Positions 1 through 9,100 of a stretch of DNA of 64,000 nt are shown here, in pieces (position 1 is the stretch's first letter; each line of letters opens with the position of its first letter). The notes beneath the pieces are model-generated. The model worked only from the letters and a program-made list of their open reading frames with translations. It did not search any database and had not been told where the DNA came from. The DNA is from an uncultured Flavobacteriaceae bacterium (GTDB lineage Bacteria > Bacteroidota > Bacteroidia > Flavobacteriales > Flavobacteriaceae). Location: positions 186,001 to 250,000 of the forward strand of contig CALSUF010000002.1 in NCBI GenBank assembly GCA_943789465.1, given 5' to 3'. The translations under genes were made by a program, and so were the position numbers.

Positions 1-66
1 AAAAGTTGTACGATCTTCCCAAGCCATTTCAATAATTCGGTCAATTTCAATAACACCTAAATTCAT
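1..66 (-). CDS. TIGR03643 (DUF2805) family protein, N-terminal part
   Basis: The first 22 codons are visible; the gene continues beyond the left edge of the window. The peptide begins MNLGVIEIDRIIEMAWEDR, which I recognise as the N-terminus of the small TIGR03643/DUF2805 family, a protein of unknown function that often sits near photolyase or cryptochrome genes. Its ATG overlaps the stop codon of the upstream gene (ATGA), so the two are probably translationally coupled and form the end of the minus-strand photolyase cluster. Function is not known; the family assignment rests on a short fragment. Confidence 0.8.
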   Translation of the reverse strand, partial: MNLGVIEIDRIIEMAWEDRTTF

Positions 67-515
67 AATGCTGGAATTTTGTATTGTTCGTCAAATTGTA
101 TTTTTTCATTCAATAAAGATCTCAAAAATTTTTTATTTTCATAAAAATTTTTGGATTTTTTGAAATGTATAAATTTACCTTGGGCGTGAATACTCATTCC
201 ATCTGTTTTGTACAAGACTAAATGGTAAAATGGAATGGCCCACGTAAAGTTTCGTAGCCCTTTGGTAATGTGAATTAAAATGCCTTTTTTACGCATTTCG
301 ATATTTGCGTAATTTATATCAGAAACAGTGTTTAAAATGGAACTTAAATTAGGACTTACTTTGTCAACAATCATTCGTTTTGATCCAATACCACGCCGTT
401 TGATGGACTCAAATAAGGTATAAGGTTTTCCAACTAAATCATCAAATAATAGTTTGTGTTCCTTGTTGTAGTATGTTGTATCTAGAACCAATAGTAATGT
501 ATATACTTCAAACAT
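63..515 (-). CDS. conserved hypothetical protein of the photolyase cluster
   Basis: This is a protein of about 150 residues without a signal peptide or membrane helix. I do not recognise a named domain. It is rich in basic and aromatic residues, contains an IKRRGIGSKR segment near residue 40 and has a mixed alpha/beta look. I chose the ATG at 513-515 (MFEVYTLLL); an in-frame ATG two codons upstream (521) is equally possible. It lies about 60 bp downstream of the photolyase gene and overlaps the TIGR03643 gene by 4 bp, so it is likely co-transcribed with both. The context suggests a link to light or DNA-damage response, but that is inference only. Confidence 0.7.
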   Translation of the reverse strand: MFEVYTLLLVLDTTYYNKEHKLLFDDLVGKPYTLFESIKRRGIGSKRMIVDKVSPNLSSILNTVSDINYANIEMRKKGILIHITKGLRNFTWAIPFYHLVLYKTDGMSIHAQGKFIHFKKSKNFYENKKFLRSLLNEKIQFDEQYKIPAL

Positions 516-575
516 ACACAATGTTTAATTATTAAAAATAACAATTAAACAAATATTAACATTTAATATTGAAGC

Positions 576-2109
576 TTAAAAATTTTCTGGAGTTTCAATA
601 ACTTGTAAAGCTCTTGTTTTCATTGAATTTAGCTCCTCATTTGAAAATTTATTTAACACTGAATACATCATTTTCATACGAAAGTTATTAGCCAACTGAG
701 GACGTTTATCGTCCAGAAAATTCCAATACAGACTATTGAAAGGGCAAGCATTTTCTCCTAAACGTTCTTTGACATTGTATTGGCAGTCACTACAATAATT
801 ACTCATTTTGTTGATATAGCTACCTGACGATACATAAGGTTTCGTTGCAATCATACCGCCATCTGCAAACTGACTCATACCGCGGGTATTAGGAAGTTGG
901 ACCCATTCTAAGGCATCAATATAAATTCCTAAATACCAATCGTCTACTAAATCGGGATTGGTTTGGGTTAGCAATAGATAATTCCCGGTAATCATCAAAC
1001 GTTGAATGTGATGAGCATAAGCATTATCCAATGAATTATTAATTGTTTTACTTAAGCAATTCATTTTGGTATCCCCAGTCCAAAAGAATTCAGGAATGTT
1101 ATGGTTGTTTTCGAGTGTATTTAACGTCTTGTATTCAGGCATTTTTGACCAATACATTCCTCGCATATATTCTCGCCATCCAATCACTTGCCTTATAAAT
1201 CCTTCTACTTGAGATATTGAAATTTCTTCACTATTAGCTCGGTAATGTTTCAAGACAGCATCCACAATTTCTTTGGGACTGATTAGTTTTAGGTTCATTG
1301 CGAACGACAGACGCGAGTGGAATAAATATACTTCGTCGTTGTGTAAGGCATCTTGGTAGTCTCCAAAATGAACTAATAAATTTTGATTGAAATACTCCAG
1401 TTGTTGTAACGATTGTACTTTATTTATAGGGTATGAAAATGTAGAACTTTCAAAACGTCCAATAGTCTTGATGGCGCTAGAACGTAATGTGTTTAGAATA
1501 TCAGTAACAGGGTTTTTGAAATCTTTAAACGGAGGTATTCCTGGTGACCCTTTCCATTTATTACGATTACTTTTATCATAGTTCCATTCACCACCCTCAG
1601 GTATTGACCCTTGCATCAAAATGTGGTGTTTTGTTCGCATATATCTGTAAAAGCGTTCCATTAAATACTGCTTTTTTCCCTTAAAAAATACAGAAAGCTC
1701 ATCACGTGTCGTGTAAAAATGTTCTGTATCAACTTCTTTAAATACAATTGAAAGTGTTTTGCAAATAGCTTTGAGTTGGGTATCTAAACGGTATTCGTCT
1801 GGAGATTGGATACTCAAACGATTCAATGCCTTGACTGGAAATGATTTTATGAAGATTTTTTTCTAAATTCTGAAGGTTGGAGGAGTCATCCAAAGTCAAA
1901 TAAATAACCTTGTGACCTTTGGACTCTAGCTGTTTTGAGAAATCTCGCATCGCCGCAAAAAAACCAACTACTTTTTGAATGTGGTGTTTGACATAATCCG
2001 TTTCTTGTCGCATTTCAAACATACAATATACAGTTGAATCTGAAACAGATGTATACCATGAATGTTGAATATTTAGTTGATCTCCAAGTATAAGGCGAAG
2101 TGTTTTCAT
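576..2109 (-). pseudogene. (6-4) photolyase / cryptochrome-like gene with a single frameshift
   Basis: Two overlapping reading frames together encode one bacterial photolyase-related protein (COG3046, PhrB/FeS-BCP type): the N-terminal Rossmann part at 1738-2109 (starts MKTLRLILGDQLN) and the FAD-binding C-terminal part at 576-1826. The frames join around 1808-1809, where one extra G/C base turns an expected FEYQSPDEYRLD into FEYPISRR. The C-terminal part carries a Cys at MNCLSKT and CSDC plus ENAC downstream; the spacings (88, 3 and 13 residues) match the four [4Fe-4S] ligands known from Agrobacterium PhrB. The family repairs (6-4) photoproducts or acts as a blue-light sensor, using FAD, a lumazine antenna and the Fe-S cluster. 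Apart from the one base the gene looks intact, so a sequencing error or a very recent mutation are both possible. Confidence 0.85.
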
Positions 2110-2194
2110 TTTAAATAAATTAGTTTTATTTCAATTGCGATTTACTGAGTTGAAGTGTTCAAGCACTTGAAGACGTTGTTAAAACGATATTAGT

Positions 2195-2332
2195 TTAAAC
2201 TTTTTTTCGTTTACCACTGCATTTTTTGCTGCAATATTTAACAGATTCCCAGTTTTTCTCCCATTTTTTTCGCCATGTAAAAGGGCGTTGGCATTGTGAA
2301 CAAACTTTGGTTGGTAGAAACGTTTTTTTCAA
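2195..2332 (-). CDS. DUF2256 small zinc-ribbon-like protein
   Basis: This short gene of 45 codons starts with TTG (2330-2332) and is too short for a standard ORF list. The product begins [18 protein letters not shown], followed by a tryptophan- and lysine-rich middle (WRKKWEKNW) and a second Cys pair (YCSKKC). The CxxC...CxxxC layout is the hallmark of DUF2256, a family commonly found beside cryptochrome and photolyase genes. The start is fixed because no in-frame ATG exists and the peptide matches the family from its first residue. It begins 7 bp after the stop of the flavin reductase gene and precedes the photolyase, so it belongs to the same operon. The Cys pairs probably bind zinc; the function is unknown. 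Confidence 0.85.
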   Translation of the reverse strand: MKKTFLPTKVCSQCQRPFTWRKKWEKNWESVKYCSKKCSGKRKKV

Positions 2333-2339
2333 ATGCTAT

Positions 2340-2966
2340 TTACTTTATTTTTTTAGGTCTTTGGTATTCGATACGCTGTTTTAGTGAAGGTAGGGCATAG
2401 CCATCTAAACCATTTATGGCAACAACATTAGCTTTTGCTAAATTTACAAAACCGTCCTGTTCTACAATATCATCTTTTATATACAAGTCCTTAATTTCAG
2501 CAATAAGTTGTATGGTATTATTTGCCTTGATTATGTATTCTTCACAATAAGTAAGAGCCATTTGAATTGGTGCCCCTTTTACAAACGGCGCATGCCAATC
2601 ATTTTTATACTCTTCCTCTAATTTTGTTATGTCAAACTCAGAAACACCTTTATCATATTTAGCAGACGTATGGTGGGCTTGCTCAATGATATCTAAATGT
2701 ATATGGTTTACGGTAAATTGACCTGTTTCTTTAATGTTTTCGTAAGTGTTTCTTGGTACATCTGACACCGGTCTAAAAACAATACCTAGTAACGGCGGGT
2801 TGGAACCCAAGTGAGTCACAGAACTAAAAACAGCTACATTTGGAGTGCCATCATTTGATTTAGTTCCAATGAGATTTGCGGACTTAAATCCAGAACAACT
2901 GTTCATCATGTTTATTCTGTAAACGTGGTCTAAATCATCAAAATCTTGCCTTCTTAAGTGTAACAT
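2340..2966 (-). CDS. flavin reductase-like FMN-binding protein
   Basis: The protein has 208 residues and matches the flavin reductase-like split-barrel family (COG1853): it has the NMMNSCSGFKSANLIGT strand near residue 20, the NVAVFSSVTHLGSNPPLLG core (residues ~43-62) and the NTYENIKETGQFTVN segment (~73-87). Members bind FMN and reduce flavins with NAD(P)H or act as small oxidoreductases. No signal peptide is present, so it is cytosolic. It abuts the ABC1 kinase gene upstream (stop and start separated by no bases) and is followed by the DUF2256 and photolyase genes. A role in supplying or recycling reduced flavin near a flavin photoenzyme is plausible but inferred from context. Confidence 0.88.
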   Translation of the reverse strand: MLHLRRQDFDDLDHVYRINMMNSCSGFKSANLIGTKSNDGTPNVAVFSSVTHLGSNPPLLGIVFRPVSDVPRNTYENIKETGQFTVNHIHLDIIEQAHHTSAKYDKGVSEFDITKLEEEYKNDWHAPFVKGAPIQMALTYCEEYIIKANNTIQLIAEIKDLYIKDDIVEQDGFVNLAKANVVAINGLDGYALPSLKQRIEYQRPKKIK

Positions 2967-4277
2967 TTAGTAATTATTAAATTGATTAATTTTTACGGAC
3001 GATGCTTTTAAATCAAACATTAAGTTATAGAGACCAAAAAAGGTTCGGTTGATATATATGAAATGTTTGGAACCACGATTTCCGTTAAACTTTCGAAGTT
3101 CGGTACTTTTGCTATAACGTTCTGCTAAATTTTTAATTTTATCAAAAAACTCAGGGTTAGAAAAATCAAATATTGAGTCATGAAAAGGCAATGTAAACAC
3201 GCTAAGTAACTCATGAAACATGGCAGTAAAAAACACCAACTCTTCTGGTGTATCTGTTGGGGTTAAAATTTCTAATTCATATAGTTTTTTAGAGAATAAC
3301 TCTGGATTATCAATAATTTTTTTATCAGATAATTCAAAGTAAGGAATGTAAAATTCATCGGGGATGGATTTCATACAACCAAAGTCAAGAGCAATTAATT
3401 GTGCATCTTCATTTATCAAAAAATTTCCTGGATGAGGATCTGCGTGAACTTTTTTAAGTGTATGAATTTGAAACATATAGAAATCCCACAACGCTTGACC
3501 GAGTTGATTGGCCTTTTCTTTATCTGAATTGTATTTTGCAAATTCAGAAAGATGTTCACCTTTCATAAAGTCCATTGTGATGATGCGATCTGAGGAGTAT
3601 GTGTCGTAATATTCAGGGAATAATAAATTTGGAATATGCACACAAGCCTTCGCTATTTCTTTGCTTTGAGAAATTTCAAGCTTATAGTTAGTTTCTTCTA
3701 CAAGTTTATCCTCCACTTCTTGAAAATATTTATCAGAATCTTTTCCCTTTATATTGAACATTTTTATAGCTATAGGCTTCACCATGGCTAAGTCTGACTT
3801 GATGCTATCAGCAACTCCGGGGTATTGGATTTTCACAGCCAATTGTTTTCCATCTTTTTCAGCTTTGTGAACTTGTCCTATACTAGCAGCATTGACAGAT
3901 TCTGAATCAAATTCGTCAAAAATATGATTTGGATGTTGTCCAAAATAGTTTTTAAAAGTCTTAATCACTAATGGAGATGATAACGGAGGTACTGAAAATT
4001 GTGCAAGAGAAAACTTATCTACATACGCTTGAGGTAAAAGACTTTTTTCCATACTCAACATCTGCGCCACCTTTAAGGCACTTCCTTTAAGTTGTTTCAA
4101 TCCTGAATAAATATCTTCAGCATTGTTTTTATTGAGGTTTTCTTTGGCCTCTTCTTCTGTTTTTGTGATTTTTTCTCCGTAATATTTAAGGAAATTCACA
4201 CCCACTTTAGCACCCGTTGAAACGAGTTTTCCAGCGCGTTGTATTTTTGAAGTAGGTATTCTGTCGATTGACTTCAT
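2967..4277 (-). CDS. ABC1/AarF (UbiB-like) atypical kinase
   Basis: This 436-residue protein belongs to the ABC1/UbiB/COQ8 protein-kinase-like family (COG0661). It shows the family's N-terminal KxGQ-type element as GSALKVAQMLS (~residue 66), the nucleotide-binding lysine strand LAVKIQYPG (~147), the catalytic-loop HADPHPGNFL (~280) and the LDFG metal motif (~297). UbiB-family members support isoprenoid quinone synthesis or lipid transport; Bacteroidota have menaquinone only, so the exact role here is open. It is preceded by one base and then the TetR-like gene, so the two form a tight pair. No transmembrane segment is obvious. Confidence 0.9.
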   Translation of the reverse strand: MKSIDRIPTSKIQRAGKLVSTGAKVGVNFLKYYGEKITKTEEEAKENLNKNNAEDIYSGLKQLKGSALKVAQMLSMEKSLLPQAYVDKFSLAQFSVPPLSSPLVIKTFKNYFGQHPNHIFDEFDSESVNAASIGQVHKAEKDGKQLAVKIQYPGVADSIKSDLAMVKPIAIKMFNIKGKDSDKYFQEVEDKLVEETNYKLEISQSKEIAKACVHIPNLLFPEYYDTYSSDRIITMDFMKGEHLSEFAKYNSDKEKANQLGQALWDFYMFQIHTLKKVHADPHPGNFLINEDAQLIALDFGCMKSIPDEFYIPYFELSDKKIIDNPELFSKKLYELEILTPTDTPEELVFFTAMFHELLSVFTLPFHDSIFDFSNPEFFDKIKNLAERYSKSTELRKFNGNRGSKHFIYINRTFFGLYNLMFDLKASSVKINQFNNY

Positions 4278-4278
4278 A

Positions 4279-4935
4279 TTAATTCATGCTGATTTTTTCC
4301 TTTATTAAAAACTTTCCTAAATCAACTACGCTTTTTAACGGCGAAATATTAATTAAATCGAAACTTGCATTGATTGATTTTTCAATAAAAATATCTGTTT
4401 TCTCAAAAGATTTGGAAGTATCATCTAGCCAGAATTTTAGTGTCAACATCAATTGAATCCAGTAGGTTTCTTGTACCACACTGTCTTTTATTTGTTCTAA
4501 CTGTTTATTTTTAATTTGAAGTACTTCAATATCTAACTGATCAATGTAATTTAGGAATTTGGTGCGCAACCCTTTTAATTTTTTTAGGTTTTCGAGTTTG
4601 TTACTGCTTTCACTCAGAGCATAGACTACGTAACTTCTATTGGCTGTTAAGTTTTCAAAAAATGTAAAGTAAAAACTCAACAATTGATTTCTTGAATCGT
4701 AAGTCAGATAGTCCTTACTAGATTCTAGAGTATCTATTGTATTTGAAAAAAACAAACTAAATACCGAGCTTTCTAGAGATTCAAAATTTGCGAAAAACTT
4801 GTAAAAGTCAGCTTCATCAAAGCCATTGTTTTTTGAAAATGTGTATATTGATTTTGGAGCGTGGTTATGTTCTAAAACATACGCCATATAAAGTTTAATA
4901 AGTGCGTTTTGTGTGAGTGTAATTTTCTTTGCCAT
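4279..4935 (-). CDS. TetR/AcrR-like transcriptional regulator
   Basis: The protein has 218 residues with an N-terminal helix-turn-helix of TetR type (residues ~5-55, including APKSIYTFSKNNGFDEADFYKFF) and a divergent all-helical C-terminal domain that probably binds a ligand. In Flavobacteriia such proteins commonly stand directly before an ABC1 kinase gene, as here with a one-base gap. It is the first gene of the minus-strand cluster and so may autoregulate it. The DNA-binding region is less conserved than in classical TetR proteins, so the assignment rests on fold-like pattern and gene context. Confidence 0.75.
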   Translation of the reverse strand: MAKKITLTQNALIKLYMAYVLEHNHAPKSIYTFSKNNGFDEADFYKFFANFESLESSVFSLFFSNTIDTLESSKDYLTYDSRNQLLSFYFTFFENLTANRSYVVYALSESSNKLENLKKLKGLRTKFLNYIDQLDIEVLQIKNKQLEQIKDSVVQETYWIQLMLTLKFWLDDTSKSFEKTDIFIEKSINASFDLINISPLKSVVDLGKFLIKEKISMN

Positions 4936-5002
4936 AGAATTGATTGTTTATGACGTAAAAATACATTTTGTTCAAACAATCACTCTTATAATTAAACAAA
5001 TA

Positions 5003-5662
5003 TTAACATTTATCGTCACAACAGTTATCGCTTTTTACCAACCTACAACTAAATACAGCAAGAAACATCCCAACAAATGGAGCCGTAAGATATACCCATA
5101 AATGTGTGAAATTTCCAGAAACTAGGGCAGGTGCTAAAGAACGAATTGGGTTCATTGAGGCTTTTGTTAATGGTCCAGCAAACATAGCCTCCAAAAGAAT
5201 GACACTACCAATTGCAATTCCAGCAATAGGTCCAATTTCTTTACTTCCTGTAGAAACATTAATAATAACAACCATTAAGAAAAAACTTAATAGCAACTCA
5301 ATAATAAAGACTTTCATCGGCTCTATGGAAGGTATTGTGGCGCCCAAATCACTTTCAGGGAATAGAATGAGCAACACTAAAGAAGCAGCGAGGGCTCCTA
5401 TAAATTGAGATCCTATATATTTTGGGACTTCATGCCAACTGAATTTTTTAGCTACTGCAAATCCTACAGTCACCGCCGGATTAAAATGCGCTCCTGAAAT
5501 ATCTCCAAAGGCATAAATCATAGCCATCACAATAAGCCCCCAAGTAATAGCTACTCCTGGATGGGTGATTGTACCACCTGTAAAATCATTGATTACCATG
5601 GCACCACAACCACAAAAAATCATGCTAAAGGTTCCTATAATTTCAGCAATGTATTTTTTCAT
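5003..5662 (-). CDS. aquaporin / MIP-family channel, NIP-like filter, NPA/NPI
   Basis: This six-helix major intrinsic protein of about 219 residues starts at MKKYIAEIIGTFSM; the in-frame TTG six codons upstream overlaps a probable promoter box and was rejected. The first half-helix carries SGAHFNPAVT, the canonical NPA. The second reads TKASMNPIRS, so the Ala of the second NPA is replaced by Ile. The preceding LLEAMFAGPL resembles NIP/AqpM-type channels and puts a small residue where AqpZ has the filter His, which suggests a wider pore for glycerol or metalloids rather than strict water selectivity. The C-terminus is Cys-rich (NCCDDKC). These functional statements are inference from residue alignment by eye. 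Confidence 0.9.
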   Translation of the reverse strand: MKKYIAEIIGTFSMIFCGCGAMVINDFTGGTITHPGVAITWGLIVMAMIYAFGDISGAHFNPAVTVGFAVAKKFSWHEVPKYIGSQFIGALAASLVLLILFPESDLGATIPSIEPMKVFIIELLLSFFLMVVIINVSTGSKEIGPIAGIAIGSVILLEAMFAGPLTKASMNPIRSLAPALVSGNFTHLWVYLTAPFVGMFLAVFSCRLVKSDNCCDDKC

Positions 5663-5677
5663 TCTGTTATTTTTTTT

Positions 5678-5685
5678 CAAAGATA
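5678..5685 (-). promoter_or_regulatory. candidate -7 promoter box of the aquaporin gene
   Basis: On the minus strand the sequence TATCTTTG matches the Bacteroidota -7 consensus TAnnTTTG and lies about 15 bases before the chosen ATG. No convincing -33 TTG element was seen at the usual spacing, so the call is tentative. It explains why the TTG at 5678-5680 is an unlikely start codon. Confidence 0.35.
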
Positions 5686-5781
5686 CAACCTAATTTGGTG
5701 TTTATATAAACTTAAATTCATTAATGCACAAACAAACACTTGCAAAAAATAGCTTTATTTGCCCCTTTTTTACATGCCAAG

Positions 5782-5819
5782 AAAACTATTTATTTTTTAA
5801 ATACAGCTTAAATAGTTTT
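5782..5819. repeat. 11-bp inverted repeat upstream of the laminarin locus
   Basis: AAAACTATTTA at 5782-5792 is repeated in inverse orientation as TAAATAGTTTT at 5809-5819, with 16 bases between. No gene ends on the plus strand here and the aquaporin gene points away, so a terminator role is not obvious. It could be a regulator site or an RNA hairpin in a long leader. Confidence 0.5.
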
Positions 5820-5976
5820 TGAACTAAAATAAGTAGGAAGCTGCTACAAAAGATAGAATTACCATAAATAATATCTAATTTTAACTATACACTTGTTATT
5901 TGCTTGCTACACAATGCTAAAAATAGCTATACATCACCCCTACATCATACGGTAATATAGTAGGTTTTAAACACCT

Positions 5977-5994
5977 GTTCATTTTTTTATGAAC
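5977..5994. promoter_or_regulatory. GTTCAT-N6-ATGAAC palindrome, candidate operator
   Basis: A perfect 6-bp dyad GTTCAT/ATGAAC with a T6 spacer lies about 180 bases upstream of the first laminarin gene. Its size and symmetry suit a dimeric regulator, but it could also be a small hairpin with a T-rich loop. No regulator gene lies within the locus. Confidence 0.35.
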
Positions 5995-6174
5995 TTGATA
6001 TTCTTAGTTTTTTCACCTTGAATTTGTTAAATCAATTAAAAATTGAAATAATATTTGTTTTGTATGATTTTTGTAGAGTTTTTTTTATCACAAATACATT
6101 TTTTAGTTCCTATATTTAACAAAACTATTATTTGATTAAAAATATACTTAATAGTTAAATCCTATTATTTTTAA

Positions 6175-9100
6175 ATGAAACAAATTATGAAAAACACCTT
6201 TTTAAGATTAGTTCTTTTTTTAATTACAACCAGCGTTTTTGCTCAGGCAGATAAAGTTACAGTTGTTAACAATGAAGATGGAATGAAATTAGTAGTGAAT
6301 GGAGAAGACTTCATGATCAATGGAATGAATTGGGATTATTTCCCAATAGGTACTAATTATTCCTATAGCCTTTGGAATCAATCAGATGATGTCATCAAAG
6401 CAGCATTGGATGCAGAAATGGGCTTGTTAAAAAACATGGGGGTCAATGTTATAAGACAATACGTTGGTGCTCAGCCAAAATGGATACAATACATTTATGA
6501 GAACTATGGTATATATACCATGTTAAATCATTCTTTCGGTCGTTACGGATTGACCATAAATAATGCATGGGTTCCTGTAACAGATTATAGTGATCCAGAT
6601 ACCCAAGCACTTTTGATGTCTGAAGTTACTGAATTGGCTGAAACCTATAAAGACACTCCAGGATTGTTAATGTTTTTGTTAGGAAATGAAAACAACTACG
6701 GTCTTTTCTGGGCAGGAGCTGAAACAGAAGATTTTCCAGACGAAGAAGAAAAAAGAGATTTCATAGGAGAAGAACGTGGAAGACCAATGTATAAGCTCAT
6801 GAACGATGCTTCTATTAAAATGAAAAGTATTGATGCGTCTCATCCCATAGCAATCTGTAATGGAGATGTTTTGTTTATTGACATTATTGCTGAAGAATGT
6901 AAAGATGTTGATGTTTTCGGAACCAATATGTACCGTGGACCTTCTTTTACAGATGCATTTAAAATAGTAAAAGAAAAACTAGATATGCCCATTATGTTAA
7001 CGGAGTTTGGTGCAGATGCATTCAACGCTTTAAATAATGCTGAAGACCAAAAAATGCAGGCTTATTACATGGTTTCAAATTGGAAAGATATTTATGAAAA
7101 TGCTGCTGGTTTAGGGAAATCAGAAAATGCAATTGGTGGATTCACATTCCAGTTTAGTGATGGTTGGTGGAAATTTGGACAAACAAAAAACTTAGAAGTT
7201 CATGACAACAATGCCTCATGGTCTAATGGAGGGTATCAACTTGATTTTGCTCCTGGTAAAAATAACATGAACGAGGAGTGGTTTGGAATTTGTGCAAAAG
7301 GACCTACAAACTCAAGAGGGCTTTATACATTATACCCAAGAGCATCTTATTATGCTTTAAAAATAGCACACCAATTAAACCCTTATGAAGATGGTGTGAC
7401 TCCAGAATTTTTGACAACTCATTTTGACACTATTGAATTGATGGATGCAGTCCTTCGTGCAAGAGGAGATAAAGCAGCTTTAGGTGGTAGTGAAAAAATT
7501 AAGCTAAGCAATATGAGAGCTGAGTTTACAACCTTTAATACAGGCGGTTCACTTATTACCACACCAGAAAATGCAGATCCTAATTCGAACGGATATCCAA
7601 ACGAACTAGGTTTTGATCATATGCAATCGTATTTTATTGGAGTAGAAGGAAACCCTACCTCTAACATGCGTGCCAACGTGAATTTTAATATTCTTGGAAA
7701 TGTTGCTGAAAACCCAATTGACGAAATATTTTATGAAAATACCGGCCGTCCAATTGAAGTAAATACTGATGATGGAAATGTAACTATTACAGATCCAAAC
7801 AGAGTGAAAATTTACAATGCTGAATTTGATTGGAATGCTAAAGATTTTAATTTAAGAGGTTTTTACAGAACAGGCCATTACCACTGGGCTTACGAAGGAG
7901 ATTTCTTTAATTTATACAGAGAAGCTAACTATGGTCCAAACTTAGATTTATACAACGGAGAAATTTCAGGAATCGAGTTTGATGCTAAAGGCACTTTAAA
8001 TGGTTTAAAAGCCGCTTTTGGACCACAACTTTGGTGGGGAGCTAATCCAGCCGTACTTTTAAAGTATGGAAGAAATTTAGGTAATTGGGGTGTAGCTGCC
8101 GTTTACCACGAAGATATTGATGATGTTGGTAGAGCAGTAACTTCAATTGCAATACCACTTCCAAAAACACGTAGAGTCTCTTTAGCTTTCGAAAGACAAT
8201 TTGGAGCTTTTAATTTTGAAATCGGTGGTTTATGGGGTGGACAACCGTTAAACGGTCGTAAATTTCAAATAGCTGAAGGAACGACAGATAATTACGTTAT
8301 TTATACAGACGAAATCAATAATAAAGATAACTGGGGTGCTAAAGCAAAGTTATCTTATGAAAAAGGTCCTATTAAATGGTATGTACAAGGAGCAAGTATG
8401 GGCTTAGTAGCTAATGGAGGGTCTGACCAAACACAAACATTTACAGGCTGGAAACTAAAGGATACAGGAAGCGGTAACCAAAACAATTTCCTTTCTGGTT
8501 TTGCTTATACATTTGGTGATTTTCAAATCGCGCCTAACTTTTTATGGCAAAAGCCAATTGTTGCTGCTATGCCAAATGACTTAAACGGTGGCACAGGGCG
8601 TTTAAGAAATGTTCAAGATGATCCGTTTGCGGTGAGAGCCAATAGAGAAACTACCGCTGGAGAACTCTTATTTTCTTACGATCCTACTCCAGGTACATGG
8701 ATGTACGAATGGGACAACGACAGAGCTGAAGACGCAAAGTTTGCTTTCAATTTAGGTTTTGTTTACCGTCATCACCCAACAGCTCAAGATGCGGCAGTTG
8801 GATTCTTAGCAAATCGTACTTCCTTTGCGTTTCCAAATGCTGCTCCTGCACAAGATTTATGGGAAGCCCATTCTCGTATTGTGTCTAAACTAACTCCAGA
8901 CCTTGGATTTATTGCTAATTTTTATGCAGGTAATGCACAAGCAAACGGTAGCGATGAGCGTTTAATAGAGCGATTTGGTGGAGATGTTCGACTGATATAT
9001 AACAAATTAAAATTAACCCATACTTTCAAATTTAATGATTGGGGACCTTTTGATTACCACCGAGATTTTAACCTAACGTACCCAGTACAATTAATGTTAG

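Larger units (their letters stand above)
5686..6174. other. intergenic control region before the laminarin locus
   Basis: About 490 bases without a credible gene separate the divergent aquaporin and laminarin genes. The stretch is very AT-rich and holds two inverted repeats (5782-5819 and 5977-5994), listed separately. It must contain the promoter of the 6175-14126 unit, but I could not fix a unique TTG/TAnnTTTG pair; a run near 6052-6074 (TTTGTTTTG followed by TATGATTTTTG) is only an approximate match. Confidence 0.6.

Noticed and set aside
1738-2109. Programmed frameshift in the photolyase gene
   Set aside because: No slippery heptamer or stimulatory hairpin is visible at 1808; a single extra C/G base explains the break more simply.
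5663-5680. TTG start giving a six-residue longer aquaporin
   Set aside because: The TTG is part of the TATCTTTG promoter-like box, and the ATG at 5662 gives the family-typical N-terminus MKKYIAEIIGTF.
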